DNA of 64,000 bases from Termitomyces sp. T153 (lineage: Eukaryota; Basidiomycota; Agaricomycetes; Agaricales; Lyophyllaceae): NCBI GenBank assembly GCA_018296165.2, contig JACKQL020000026.1, positions 496,001 through 560,000 of the forward strand, read 5' to 3'. Positions 12,080 to 23,563 of this stretch are shown here, piece by piece (position 1 is the first letter of the stretch; the number at the start of each line of letters is the position of its first letter). The notes below the pieces were generated by a model. The model had not been told where the DNA came from and made no database searches. It worked only from the letters and a program-made list of their open reading frames with translations. The position numbers were made by a program, and so were the translations under genes.

Positions 12080-12138
12080 TCTATATATTATGCGACGACT
12101 CCTGGGAAAGTGGCTGTGTGGATGACTTTTTTGGGTCT
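12080..12138 (+). repeat. Helitron-terminus-like repeat, copy 1
   Basis: Starts TCTATATATTATGCG right after an A, and is followed by a CTCCTGGGAAAGTGGCTGTG block. Two related copies lie near 23522 and 23564, the latter directly ahead of a Helitron Rep gene. A 5'-TC start next to an A is what Helitrons show. Only about 60 bp of this copy remains before the ~59-bp tandem repeats begin. Confidence 0.45.
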
Positions 12139-12333
12139 GAGAAATATAAAGACCTAACTGAATGAAGTGAGGTTTGGTCTGGGAATTAGCATTGAGTTGG
12201 AAATACAAAGACCTAACTGAATGAAGTGAGGTTGGGTCTGGGACTTAGCATTGAGTTTGAAATACAAGGACCTAATCAAATGAAGTGAGGTTGGGTCTGG
12301 GATTTAGCATTGAGTTAAAAATACAAGGACCTA
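12139..12333 (+). repeat. ~59-bp tandem repeats, part of a foldback element
   Basis: Three-plus imperfect units beginning GACCTAACTGAA and containing GAGGTTGGGTCTGGGA and TTAGCATTGAGTT. The same unit resumes at 23444 on the far side of Gypsy A, and forms both arms of the foldback element at 27424-28022. Gypsy A therefore inserted into a pre-existing copy, duplicating CCTA (12330-12333 and 23444-23447). Confidence 0.75.
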
Positions 12334-13359
12334 TGATGTGCTCCTATGCTGCCTAGTGCCATGCAGGAAACCTAAAGAGAGAACCTGGCACTAGTCACTA
12401 GATAGGGTAGCTGGCAGTAGGAATTTAATAGTTGAGGGCAAGTCAGTAACCATCCCAGAGAACTAGAGCAAAAGTTGTGATATGGGGTGAAGTAGTGAGA
12501 AGGCGCTATCACCAGCTGAGGTCGTCATAATGGTGGGGAGAAGAGTAGGGAAAGAGAAGACAGTAAAGGAAGGATGGGAACTAGGGGACGAACTTAATCT
12601 AGTTACTAGCTGAAGTTGCTAGCATCGCTAAGTCAAATTAATGTAAATAGGCACCTGCAGTTGGTACCAAACTAAGTCAAAGTCAAAGTTGAGGAGGCTC
12701 ATCACTAAGCCGGAGTCAACAACAGGATAAGGGAAAGAAAGGCAAAGTGTAATCTCAAACTGGTAGGCTTAGAGAGAGCAGCTAGTCAACTTTGAAGGGG
12801 GGTTCTCTGTTCTCTTCTCCATGGGTGTATGTCCCCCTAGTGTCTATGTACAATCAGTATTTATACGTTTTGAAGTATAGTATGTGAAAGTAAACAAATA
12901 AATACTACAAGCGATGGCGTCTGTCATTGTGATTATGGTGCATACGAGGCATCAGTCTGTAACTAAATGAAAAATCCTAGGCAAAGTCTTGGCGACACCT
13001 AATTGCTAACAAAAACCAAAACAAGAAAAAAGTCCGATGTCAACATGTGTCTGATAATTTGTCCATATATGGTAGGAGAATGCCGTTTTGTCACCAGGAT
13101 TGCTAGGGTTACTAATAATTGTTGCTAGGGGGGGTCTAGGCCTTGATGATCTAGGCCCAAGTTCCAGACTCCACGTGATATTTCTCATGCTCGATAAGTC
13201 TTGTGGTTGCTAGGGTCTCGTGCTTTGGTCCAACCCTTGGGTCGGTCCCATGTGCTGAGTGTTGTGACTTGTGTCAAATACAAAGTAGTCAGCTGCCGCT
13301 AAGTCCACAATGCCAAAAGAATGCTGAAAATGGTGCTCAGCAATAACTGGGGCTCATCA
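12334..13359 (-). repeat. LTR of Gypsy A (3' LTR)
   Basis: 1,026 bp, beginning TGATGTGCTCC and ending GGGGCTCATCA on the plus strand. It differs from the right LTR at roughly 27 sites by eye. About 23 of these are CpG versus TpG/CpA, and several have TG in one LTR and CA in the other. Confidence 0.93.
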
Positions 13360-13445
13360 TCCTCCCCCATACTGAAATATTGACTGTCCTCAGTCAACCT
13401 TGAAGTCATGTGCTCGATTGCTTGGTCTGTGTGCCAAAGAGATTC

Positions 13446-13453
13446 AAATAAAG
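13446..13453 (+). promoter_or_regulatory. Possible TATA-like box of the antisense gene in Gypsy A
   Basis: An AAATAAAG stretch just inside the 3' LTR and roughly 115 bp before the presumed ATG of the antisense gene. It sits where the family D elements have a conserved TTAAAA block. Weak on its own. Confidence 0.3.
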
Positions 13454-13564
13454 GTGGCTGGCAGTATTGCTTGAACTTCATCATCCCACTTCCTTATCAT
13501 CTAATCATCTCTACCATCTCAATCTTGTTGCTATATCCGACCTCGCTTCTCAACTCGAAAAAAT

Positions 13565-15537
13565 CATGATGACCCACGCTTTTCTCAAATGGGTCGACAG
13601 GTTGCTCGCGGTGGCCCATGCGTCGTTGGTGAAGGATCCACAATTGGCAGTTACCGCCATCTTCTAGATGTGGCTTCAGTGGTTCAAGACCGCAGGGAGT
13701 GGAGTTGAGTGGCTGGAGTTGGTGACCATCGAGAGGGAGTGTTGCCAGCTGTATGAGTGGTACAAGGGGGAAGAATGGGTTCGCCCATTTGATGTCCATT
13801 TCATAAGTTCTTTCCTATCTTCTTGTTAGCGACAATTTCTAATGCAATTGCTAGGTGCTAGTTGATCCTTTGTTGGAGTTCCTAATGGACAATCTTATGG
13901 TGGGAATGATGGTCAGTGCCCCGGTAGTCACTAGCACTAGCGACACTGCTAAGGTACATTAGCTTTTTGAAGAGTTGTCGCTAAATGACCAGTTCTTCTT
14001 CCAGCACCTGGTAGGTGCATTAGCAGTGGCGAGGGGGGAGGGACGGAGCAAGGGTCATGAGGACGATGAAGCGGCGGATCGTAGGGACATTCAAGCAGCA
14101 GGCCCCTCGACTCCCAAGGCTGCAGCTGGCGGCGTTGCTAGGGGGTTGGCAATGTCGCCAAGACTGGCGACAACCCCAAGGAGCAAAGGGAAGGGGAAGG
14201 GAAAGGCACAAGACGAGGAGGATGAGGATACTGAGGTGAGTCCTTTTCTTTTCTTTTTCACTAACTCTTGGCAACAATCACTAACTTCTTGCAGGATCAA
14301 ATTGAAGAAACGTTTACTGATAAGTGCTTGGCGATACTCCTCCATTGGCAAAAGGCGTTGACGGTGGTGGATACGGGAATGGGGGCCAGGGTGAAATTGG
14401 AGAAGGCAAAGGGCAAAGTAATGGTGTCGCTGGAGAAGCGGCAAGAGTATAAGTGCATGCAAGGAGCAGTGAGTACTTAGCAATCGTTTCTCTCTCTTTT
14501 GTTGCTAACAACTTCTTTCTAGTGTGACAATTGCTGGGCCAACAACAACCCAGAAGGCTGCTGGTACCCCATGGGGGTCCAGCCTTGCTATCGTTGCGAC
14601 AGCATGAAGAAGAGCTGCTCATGCAGCGGCCAAGCATTAAGAAGTACTGGCAGTAAGTTCACTAAGAAGATAGCAACAAAGGCGGCATCAGTAAGGAATG
14701 CAAGGGCTTTCATGGAGTGGCAGAGGGAGTTGGCGAGGTGAGGGGAGCCTATTGAAGTCAAGCACTCGAGCTTGATCTTACCGACATTATAGGAGGAGGC
14801 TGAAGTTGGAGGCAGCGGAGGCGCCAAGGTGAAGAGCAGGGCAATTGTGGAGAGCGACAAGGACGGTAGCAACAACAATGGCGACGACTTGCTCTTGGTG
14901 CAGAAATGACCAGCAAGTCCTTCATTGGTCGCTAGTGCTAAGCGACCTCAGACAATCGCTCGCAAAGAAGGAGGGGAGGATGTGGAGATGAAGGAGACGA
15001 CTCTCTTGGCAATGGTCACCAAGGTAGAGCGGGAGGCGAGCAACATGGAGGTCAAGGGCGAGGAGGTTGAGGTTGTACCCGTCGCTGCTGAGGAGGAGGA
15101 ACGGGCTGAGGAGGTTGAAGTCCGATGACAAGTAAGTTCTTTCCTTTTGCTAGCTTCTTGATCACTAACTGCTTTGCTAGAGAAACTGGAGTGACACACT
15201 GTTGCATCAGGTGGGCGATGATGAGCTGGAGTGGTTGGGCAAAGACCTCGGCTGGCCGACGCCACTAATGGCAGCGGTATCGCTAATGGACTTCAACAAG
15301 AGGGTGGCGGGAGTGGAATAGCAGTTCCAGAGGGAGCTGGAGGCGGCGAGGGAGGAGTTGTTAGCGGCATGGGCCCATTACACTGTTGCTAGGTGAACAT
15401 TGGCGACTCTGGTGGGATACTGGCGTGACTGTCAGGCCTTCCTGGCCTGGCAGGAGGAGAACAATGTTGGGGAAGGAGATTGGGAGGAGGCAGAGGTGAG
15501 GGAGGTGCCTGACAATGATGCTGACCTCAACGCTTAG
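13565..15537 (+). pseudogene. Antisense spliced gene of Gypsy A with a Zn(II)2Cys6-like cluster
   Basis: Lies between integrase and 3' LTR on the strand opposite gag-pol. From an ATG near 13565 the frame runs with a few stops through MWLQWFKTAGSGVEWLEL and an acidic/basic linker (GKGKGKAQDEEDEDTE). An intron 14236-14294 (GTGAGT...TTGCAG) joins to DQIEETFTDKCLAILLHWQ. A second intron, 14469-14522 (GTGAGT...TTTCTAG), leads directly into TGT, the first codon of the Cys cluster C-X2-C-X8-C-X8-C-X2-C-X6-C. Downstream are Glu-rich and coiled-coil-like segments (QFQRELEAAREELLAA), ending near 15537. The pattern resembles fungal binuclear zinc clusters that bind DNA, but the X8 spacings are non-standard. 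In-frame stops make this copy probably inactive. Function is unknown. Confidence 0.65.
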
Positions 15538-15976
15538 CGACAGTCATCCTCTGTATAATATTTTTAGTTTTATCTTCGTACAGACACAGACTAGCCCCCT
15601 TAAGGGGCTCCAAAATTGTATAGTATATTGTCAAAGGTTCAGAAATTGAGAGGGAAGCAAAAGAAAAACGAAGAATAAGATCAATAAAGGCATACTAGCA
15701 ATTGTCGCTTAGCGCTAGCGACATCTTGAAGGCAAGTGCTCAGTAGATCATCACGGCATTTTACCCCTAGAGGCGTGCTGAGCGCTGGTGACAGAATAGC
15801 CAAGTGCAGCATCGAAACAAAAGAGTAGTAAGGTAAAGTGTCTGTGAAAGGCCTTTTAACTGGAGTAATAAAATGAAAAAGTAATGAAGACAAAAAGGAC
15901 TTAATGTTTTTTTGTAAGGTATTTTTGACTGTTTTTCTGGATAATACAGATAAGAACGATAAGACACAAGGCAGAG
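15538..15976. other. Non-coding spacer in Gypsy A
   Basis: The stretch between the end of the antisense gene and the stop of the integrase frame, so the 3' ends of the two opposed genes meet here. AT-rich, with A-runs and no domain-bearing frame on either strand. Confidence 0.5.
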
Positions 15977-17230
15977 TTAAGAGAAATTGCTAAGGCTTAG
16001 TGAAAGGTAGTTTTCTTCTTCGCTGGCGATCTCGCCAGTATCATCGTCATCAACAAGCTTGGTTTGCTCCAGTTCTCTGAGATGTGAAGTATCAATGTCG
16101 AAAGTGTTGCTAGGCACGGTTACGTGTTCTCTAGCAAGATAGGGGATTAAGCAAAAAGCGGCAATGGGGCGATGTAGTACTGAGCCATCTAGTTCACAAA
16201 CAATGTAAGTGCCTCCATGGTTGCGAGAGATTACCACCAATAGGCCTAGGTAGCGAGGCTTCATTTTCTTGTTATGTGTTACCTCAATTCTAGTGTTCCA
16301 CATTAGTATGAGGTCACCTGCTTTGAAGTTGTAATTGCGGATTGTGGCAGCATGCTCTGTCTCGAAGCGAATGGCAGCCAAGCAACGAGCGCTAAGGACT
16401 TGACTGTGAAGGCAGTTGAGATCTTCTTGGCGATGCTGAAGGTTGATTGCTTGGCAGGCTATGAGATCAGTTGTCAATAGCAGCAAGTTTGGCAGCAGTT
16501 GCAAATATGTTGCTTCTACTATGTCGGCAGGCAAAAGGGGGTGGGTACCAGTTGTTATGAAGTAAGGAGAACAACTCATTCGCTTGCGAACTGTCACATG
16601 TTCTGACCAAAAGACAGAATAAGTACTAGTACTCCACTTAGACTGATCACCGTCAACTGCCTTGAAAAGGGCTTGGCAAACATCAAAATGAGGCCGCTCG
16701 ACTATTCCATTAGCACGCTTATTGTAACCAGAGATCTGGATATGGTGCAAGTTATACTTCTTTGCCAAGTAGGTAACCACCTTTATGATTGGGGGTCCAT
16801 TGTCGGTAACTATTTTGCTAAGCACTCCCCAATGACAAATGACATCCTCATACAGCCACTTAGTGATGGCTTCGGTGTTCTCTCTGGCAAGCATACAAAA
16901 CTTGGGGTAATGAGTCAGTGAACAATGTCCTTGAATGATGTATTTGAACTTATTGGAGGGTGGCATGAACATGGTGTCAATGTATATCTTGCTGAACAAG
17001 GGCGCTAGCGTAGTAACAGTTGGCAGAATGAGAACCTTGGTCGTCTGATGTATCTGGCAGGGATGGCACATCCAAAGGTACCACACAATATCAGCACTAA
17101 CTTGAGGCCACCAAAATCATTCTAGGAGGGCTGAGCAGGTAGCGAAAAGACCTCTGTGTCCCAAGTCGTCATGCATTGCCTTCAGGACCTGTAAGTGACT
17201 GGCAATAGGAACAAACAACTTGTGAGCCCC
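15977..17230 (-). pseudogene. Gypsy A integrase
   Basis: The open frame 15977-17086 covers the zinc-finger end (CHPCQIHQ), the catalytic core and the C-terminus. Core residues visible are IDTMFMPPS (first Asp), KIVTDNGPPI (second Asp) and NKRANGIVERPHFDV (Glu), so the D,D-35-E triad is present. A GPY/F-like stretch (MKPRYLGLLVVISRNHGGTYIV) follows, then a short acidic tail. The N-terminal part continues upstream toward 17230 in broken frame. No chromodomain is seen, so this is not a chromovirus. Confidence 0.85.
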
Positions 17231-17242
17231 ATCTCGGCTTCT

Positions 17243-19340
17243 TCACCAAAGTTTGCCTCCCGTAACAACAAACATGGATGTGTAGCAAACAAAAGTGGCA
17301 TAGTCTTTGTCACTAAGGCCATCGGGTCTGATGGAGTTGTGAAGCCATTTCTTGACTAGGAGTATGTGAGCGTCGCTGGTGATAGCTTTGGCACTGTGGG
17401 GTACGTTGCTATATGTAGTGGTGCCATCATCCTGGAGAGGTGTTATATCATTGCTGGTCTCTAATTGTGGGTGAGTGTTGGTGTCACTTGCAAAAGTCAC
17501 TAAAGTAAGCAAACAATTGTACTCGGTCAAAGGAGGTAAGCAATGTGAGGCCATTGAGACTTGGCGAAGTAGCAGCAGTGGTAACTGAACTTGGTGAATG
17601 AACCCATGCAAGCAATCGATCCAATCTTTGTAAACAGAGTTGTCACTATCATCAATGGGAGGGTCGCCAGGCTGTGGCGGGTGTTGCGAGAGACCATCAG
17701 GGCCATGGAAAGTTCCCTTGATGTGTACCAGCTCGAAGTGAAACATCAAAATTGCCATGATCCAGCAGTTCATGCTAGTAGAAGGCTGGATGTCAGGGTT
17801 CTGAAGCATACCCTTAATGTAGTGAGCATCAACTTCGATGATAAGGTTCCTGATGCCAATGAGGTACACCCATAATGCTTGTAGAGCTCGATAGAGGCTA
17901 TAGAGTTCCAACTTAGGCTGACTGAATCAGGCTTCTCTGTCATTTAGCATAATCGACCCAAAGCGGTTGTAGCGGTGTTCTTTGTGATTGTTGCTAGTGC
18001 ACTGACAAAGATAAAATCCGACCGCTATGTATGACGTATCAACTGCTAAGATGACAGGGTCAGGCGATTCATAATCAATAGGAACAAGGGGCTTAGCATC
18101 TTGTAAGGCTTTTACAAGGTCGCATTGAGCATTTATTTGATCGGGGCCAAATTCAAAAGGAACACCAACACAAGTAAGCTTCATTAGGTTGTGGGCTCTA
18201 TGTGCAAAGTTCTTGACAAAAGTCCTTAGTACCCCAATAGTACCCAAAAAGGCTTGAACTTCCGATAGCGACTTGCAAGGACCCCATCACTCGATTAATG
18301 CTAAGCAACTTTTGTCAGGGATTTGACTGCTAGGAGTACAAACATGTCCTAGAATCTTGAAAGTTGGGGCACAAAGAACGAGTTTGTGACCTGAGAAGGT
18401 GCCACCACAGTATTTCATTTGCTGAAGAATCCTGTTAAGAAGTTCAAAGAACTCCCAGAGCGCTAGGCGAATATTTGAGTTAGTGGGATGCTTAGCGGGT
18501 TTACCGTTAATGATCTTCCAATCCTTGGGTCCCTTAGCGCCAACATTGTCAATAAAGCTGAGCGCATTATGGGGGATCTCTGGCTGCAAAATAAAGGTAA
18601 TGTCATCGTGAAATATAGGCACAGAGTTGGTCCATCCCATTGGCAAGGTCACTAATCGAAGGGCGCCAAATGGAGTCTGGAACGTCGTTAAGTCACATGA
18701 TGCTGGGTCGATAAGTCACTCATTATAGCCAACATAGAGGTCGAGAGTGGCACCACAGATGCGTCCAGCAAAAGATTCTGCAACATGATCTGGAAAAGGT
18801 GGTACTCCAGAATGGCAGATAGTGACACAGTTTAGCGGCTCAAGACTGTGCACAATCTGGAGCTTACCATTTTTCTTGAGAACGCAAAACCATCGTGAGC
18901 AGTAAGCGGAGTTTGAAGGTTCATATATGCCAGTGCTAATTTTGCCACGAATAATCTTGCATATTTCCTTTTCTAGCCCTGGGGGTATGGAGTGATTGTG
19001 CTGGACCCACGGTACGTGTGGAATTGTTGGTATGCATACTGGCAGGAAGAAGTCAGGGCGCAAGCTTCCTCGTTCGGAATCTTCCCAAGTGAAAGCTTTT
19101 TCCTGTTTGGCGACCATGTCGACTAATACATTGATTTTGTCGCTAGTGAGGAACCCTGTGTTGTGGTCCTTAACCAGTTTCGCTTGTTGCTCACTAGTGA
19201 ATTGCTTTGTCGGGATGAAAGGTGGTGGATTCGGGTTAAGCAGAGGGATTGTTGCTAGTGGATCACTAATAATCTGGCATTCAATTCAAAAGTCCTCGCT
19301 AACGTGGCTGGTGACTGGTTTGGTCTTCATAGCGATGGGC
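17243..19340 (-). pseudogene. Gypsy A reverse transcriptase and RNase H
   Basis: Four open blocks (18716-19117, 18287-18652, 17927-18247, 17243-17911) form one RT-RNase H with intervening stops. RT palm features include SRWFCVLKKNGKLQIVHSLEPLN, GATLDLYVGYNE and LPMGWTNSVPIFHDD. The catalytic position reads FIDNVGAKGP: the second Asp of the family's FIDD motif is Asn, so the enzyme should be dead. RNase H shows VILAVDTSYIAVGFYLCQC, KLELYSLYRALQAL, IIEVDAHYIKGML and FELVHIKGT...DGLSQ. This sequence type is abundant in agaricomycetes. Confidence 0.88.
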
Positions 19341-19369
19341 TTGTACTTCTTCTTGACCTGGACTCCTTT

Positions 19370-20345
19370 TCACTTAGGGGGTTTGTTAGCGATATATTGA
19401 GCAGGGGATGGAATGTTAACATAGGTGGGGGTAGTGTCTGTAACACATGTATCAAGTGGTAAAGCTTGTCCAAGAATCAAGGGGTTAGAGGTATCAGTAG
19501 AAACAAGATAAGCACGAGGTGGAAGGGACAAATCGGAAATGTCGCTAGCCATAGTGTAAAGGTATGCTAGTGCAAAATCAGTCTGTGGGTCAGAATTGGT
19601 AAGTAAAACATCTTTGTCCAAATCACAAGAAGCTATACAAGTTGCTAGACCAGTTGAATGGTCATAGCTGATAATGATCACTATGTCGCTATCTTCTTCA
19701 ATGCCTTCAGTGATGAAAGCAATGGGGTGCCTCTGTTTCAAAGCAAACATTTTGGCGGTTGTTTCTCTTGGATTTGCCATGTGGAAAGGTAGGGATAGTG
19801 CACCGTTGGCCAGTATTGGGGTCCATGATTGTTATAGTTGTTTCGATGTTGCTAATTGTGTTGACCGTACTTTGAGTTAATATGTCAAAGGGGCATCCGA
19901 GTAGAATGTCATAGGCGGGGAACTGTAAAATGTGGATCTGGAGGTAAATCATTATGTCACCAATAGTGCAGGGTACGTTGCATGCAAGTCCTAGTGATTG
20001 ATCCATGGTACCATTAGTGCTCTGCATATTTAACACAATGTTAGGGTCGTAAGATAGCCCAATGTCGCTGGCGATTTCTGCAGACATCAAAATTATCTGG
20101 GAACTACTGTCGTGGATGCATTCCACTTCCTCTTTGTTGTCGATCAGCATCATGATGGTACGAAGTGACTGAGAATCCTTAGCAACAGTGAGCATCACAG
20201 GCTCTTCTCCGTGGAGTAGCAAATCGATGTAAGCTTCTACAGGGTCAACAGAAGTGAATGGTGCCTTGTCAGAGGTAAGTCCATTAGCGGTATCGGTATT
20301 GGATCCAAGTGAAAACTGGGGTTCTTCAATAGCGAATGTTGGCAA
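19370..20345 (-). pseudogene. Gypsy A aspartic protease region
   Basis: Frames 19707-20345 and 19370-19780 overlap and belong to one polyprotein segment. The retropepsin-like part runs from VECIHDSSSQIILMS to YDILLGCPFDILTQS, the flap and alpha-turn expected of a Gypsy protease. The active-site triad is D-S-S where D-(S/T/G)-G is required, so the Gly has been lost. The segment continues toward RT with a poorly conserved linker. Confidence 0.8.
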
Positions 20346-20402
20346 AATATCTTCAAAAATGTCGCTGGGGTCCTGTACTGTATTAGCGCTAGCGCCTACT
20401 AA

Positions 20403-22446
20403 TCATTTGGGCATAACCACTGTCCTAAACTGATTCCTAATGTCCTGAGATACTGAGCAAAGTTCGCCAACTGATACTGTAACCTTGGTGCTTAAAACCC
20501 ATTCAAAAACTGCCTTGGATTGCTTGATGTCATAAATGGGTGGCATAGTTCGATATGCGCTGTCATTAGTTCTATCGGGAGCAGCAAAATTCCTGTTAGC
20601 GGGGGGGGGGGCGTAGCAACTAGGGATGCCAGAAAACGGATGGATGGGAGGCTGAGCAACAGGTTCCTTAGCAACGGGCAGTTGTTCCTTAGCAATGGTA
20701 CGTTCAGGTGCTTTACCTTTGTCTGCAGGCTTAGCGACAGGAGCTGGAGTTGAATCAGGAGGGGATAAAGTCGCCGGAGTGTCACTAGTTGTGGGTGTTA
20801 CCTTTGGGGCATCATTCACTGGTCAGTAAGCCGCACAGGGAACTTGTACACCATCAAATTTTTCACCATTTTGCCTGAGTGCAAAGAGTTCATGCTCCAA
20901 AGCCTCTATCCATTCTTCCTTGCTTAGCGCTCGGCTCATAGCAATGTCCTGTTGCATTACCTCATGGATTAGTGACTGCTGCATAGCTGCCTGCTCTGGA
21001 TCTGGGTTAGCATTAGAAGAGAGTCTGCCTGTGATGATTTGTCCTGGGTTAAGCCGGTGCCATTCCTCAATGCATTCCATGTATAGTTGCTTGCTGAAAT
21101 AATTGGGAATCATAGCACTGGATGGTAAAATGATCTTGCCTTCAGCATTACGACAAATCTTACCCTGTAGGATCATTTGCTCCAGCTTTATACAAGTGCC
21201 CTGGACCATAGTGTGACCAGTTTCACCACAAAAGTGGCAAGTGCTGTTAGCAAGGTTGGGCGTTACCATTGGTCAACAGAGCTTCCAAACATTCTAGGGC
21301 ACTGACAATCGCTGTAGTGGTTGCTAATTCCAAAGTTTCTTGCTTAGGCACAGGCAAAGGGGCGGTTGGTGGGTTAGCAATTGGTGATGACAAATGAATA
21401 CCGCTGGTGCCATTGCTGGTCTTGGTTGTAGAGGTGTCTGTTCCCTTTAAAACCCACTTTGCGCCTTCAAAAACTTGGTCAACTTCATAAGGGTCCTCAG
21501 GATGGTGGTCAGGAAGAGTGATTTCGAGATGGCAAATGATTTTAGACCATAGCAACGTAGGGATACCTTGTTGGAACAAGCGACATTCCTTGTTTCAATA
21601 GAGTTTGCCATTAGCAAGCAACCATCTGGCAATACATTGGAAATCTCTGTAGTAGTCGGTGAATCTTTCCAAAGTTGCTAAGCCACTGTTGAAAGTCTGG
21701 TTGACAAGTCGTTCCAGGTTGCCAAGATTATAACGAGTGCTAGCGTCTGCGCCAGGGTACAACTTAAGCACTGCCACTTTCCATTCCTGGTACGTATATG
21801 GATGAGGAGCGTTGTTGCTGATAGTAATGTTGTTGCCAAATTCAGGTAAGCCAATCCAGGTCTCTGCCGTGTCATAAGAGACATATTGAGCTGCATATTC
21901 CTTCTTCTCCATATTGTCAGCGATTCCACAGTCAGCAAAGAGATATTCCAGTTCCTTGAAGTATTGGGGGAGTTCCCTAGGGCGACTCTCATCCCATTTA
22001 GGCGCAGTTGTGTCATTGCATGGCAGCATTCTAGCATGCTAAGCAATGGGGTTGTTGTTCATAATAGTGATTGTTGGATTTAGCGAAGGAAGGGGGTTAG
22101 TTGGCGATGATGGGATAGATTGAGCTTCTGGGAAGAATAGAGAGTCGGTAGGAGTTAAAGGTGAAAGTGGTGCATCAAGGAAACTTTTGATAAAGGCACC
22201 CAGAAAGTCGGCAAGGATTTCACTAACATCACGAAGGTTTCTAGTGGTTTCAAGTTCGTTGGCAAGAGGTCGAGGACGAGCTGCTGGTGAAGAATGCTGA
22301 GGGGTCAAAAGTAAAGACTGGGGTGATTCAATAAGGTTTTCCAAGCAACGTTTTGCTTGAGCTCTTGTTTCTGGTGGAATGGTTAACTTCAAAGTACCCT
22401 CATGGTGGGCTCCAAAATGATGTGCTCCTATGCCGCCTAGTGCCAT
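20403..22446 (-). pseudogene. Gypsy A gag with CCHC zinc knuckle
   Basis: One reading frame is open from 22446 to 21247 except for two stops (after 22039 and 21595). It then shifts frame to 21269-20403. The first ATG lies inside the 5' LTR (28 bp from its inner edge), so gag may start in the LTR. Capsid-like sequence includes WDESRPRELPQYFKELEYLF and YTYQEWKVAVLKLYPGADAS. A single zinc knuckle CHFCGETGHTMVQGTC (C-X2-C-X4-H-X5-C) follows, then a Pro/Ala-rich linker. A run of 11 G at 20601-20611 lies in the linker and is a likely site of length change. Confidence 0.85.
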
Positions 22447-23443
22447 GCAGGAAACCTAAAGAGAGAACCTGGCACTAGTCACTAGATAGAGTAGCTGGCA
22501 GTAGGAATTTAATAGTTGAGGGCAAGTCAGTAACCGTCCCAGAGAACTAGAGCAAAAGTTGTGATATGGGGTGAAGTAGTGAGAAGGCGCTATCGCCAGC
22601 TGAGGTCATCATAATGGTGGGGAGAAGAGTAGGGAAAGAGAAGATGGTAAAGGAAGGATGGGAACTAGGGGACGAACTTGATCTAGTTACTAGCCAAAGT
22701 TGCTAGCATTGCTAAGTCAAATTAACATAAATAGGCACCCGCAGTTGGTACCAAACTAAGTCGAAGTCGAAGTCAAGGAGGCTCGTCACTAAGCCGGAGT
22801 CAACAACAGGATAAGGGAAAGAAAGGCAAAGTGTAATCTCAAACTGGTAGGCTTAGAGAGAGCAGCTAGTCAACTTTGAAGGGGGGTTCTCTGTTCTCTT
22901 CTCCATGGGTGTATGTCCCCCTAGTGTCTATGTACAATCAGTATTTATACGTTTTGAAGTATAGTATGTGAAAGTAAACAAATAAATACTACAAGCAATG
23001 GCATCTGTCACTGTGATTATGGTGCATATGAGGCGTCAGTCTGTAACTAAATGAAAAATCCTAGGCAAAGTCTTGGCGACACCTAATTGCTAACAAAAAC
23101 CAAAACAAGAAAAAAGTCCGATGTCAACATGTGTCTGATAATTTGTCCATATATGGTAGGAGAATGCCGTTTTGTCACCAGGATTGCTAGGGTTACTAAT
23201 AATTGTTGCTAGGGGGGGTCTAGGCCTTGATGATCTAGGCCCAAGTTCCAGACTCCACGTGATATTTCTTGTGCTTGATAAGTCTCATGGTTGCTAGGGT
23301 CTCGTGCTTTGGTCCAACCCTTGGGTCGGTCCCATGTGCTGAGTGTTGTGACTTGTGTCAAATACAAAGTAGTCAGCTGCCACTAAGTCTGCAATGCCAA
23401 AAGAATGCTGAAAATGGTGCTCAGCGATAACTGGGGCACATCA
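22418..23443 (-). repeat. LTR of Gypsy A (5' LTR)
   Basis: 1,026 bp, the same length as the left copy. Begins TGATGTGCTCC and ends GGGGCACATCA (plus strand), followed by the CCTA target duplication. It should hold the element's promoter for the minus-strand transcript; I do not see an unambiguous TATA box. Confidence 0.93.
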
Positions 23444-23563
23444 CCTAACTGAACAAAGTGAGGTTGGGTCTGGGATAAAGCAAGAGCTCTAGGCCCATGC
23501 CAAAGGCATGGACCATAGCTCATCTATAATATATGGGACAACTCCTGGGAAAGTGGCTGTGCA
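23444..23563 (+). repeat. Continuation of the ~59-bp repeat block and a second Helitron-terminus-like copy
   Basis: 23444-23510 continues the tandem repeat interrupted by Gypsy A, including the palindromic CATGCCAAAGGCATG piece that also occurs in the foldback element. From about 23522 a copy of the ATCTATA...CTCCTGGGAAAGTGGCTG block follows. Confidence 0.65.

Larger units (their letters stand above)
12334..23443 (-). mobile_element. Ty3/Gypsy LTR retrotransposon A, full length
   Basis: An 11.1-kb element bounded by two 1,026-bp LTRs that begin TGATGTGC and end GC(A/T)CATCA, with a 4-bp target duplication CCTA on both sides. Coding order on the minus strand is gag, protease, RT-RNase H, integrase, as in Ty3/Gypsy. 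No chromodomain is seen; integrase ends in a GPY/F-like module. On the minus strand, a TGG that could start a primer-binding site lies 3 nt inside the 5' LTR (from 22414 downward), but I cannot assign the tRNA. All ORFs carry stops or lost catalytic residues, so this copy is defective, though it is the youngest-looking element here. A spliced gene lies on the opposite strand at 13565-15537. Confidence 0.93.

Noticed and set aside
12139..12333. Regularly spaced direct repeats that could suggest a CRISPR array
   Set aside because: Units are contiguous, imperfect, ~59 bp and lack unique spacers; the genome is a fungus and the same units form inverted arms elsewhere.
20601..20611. Run of 11 G as a programmed frameshift site
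   Set aside because: The frame change in gag occurs ~650 bp upstream near 21250, and homopolymers are also prone to sequencing length errors.
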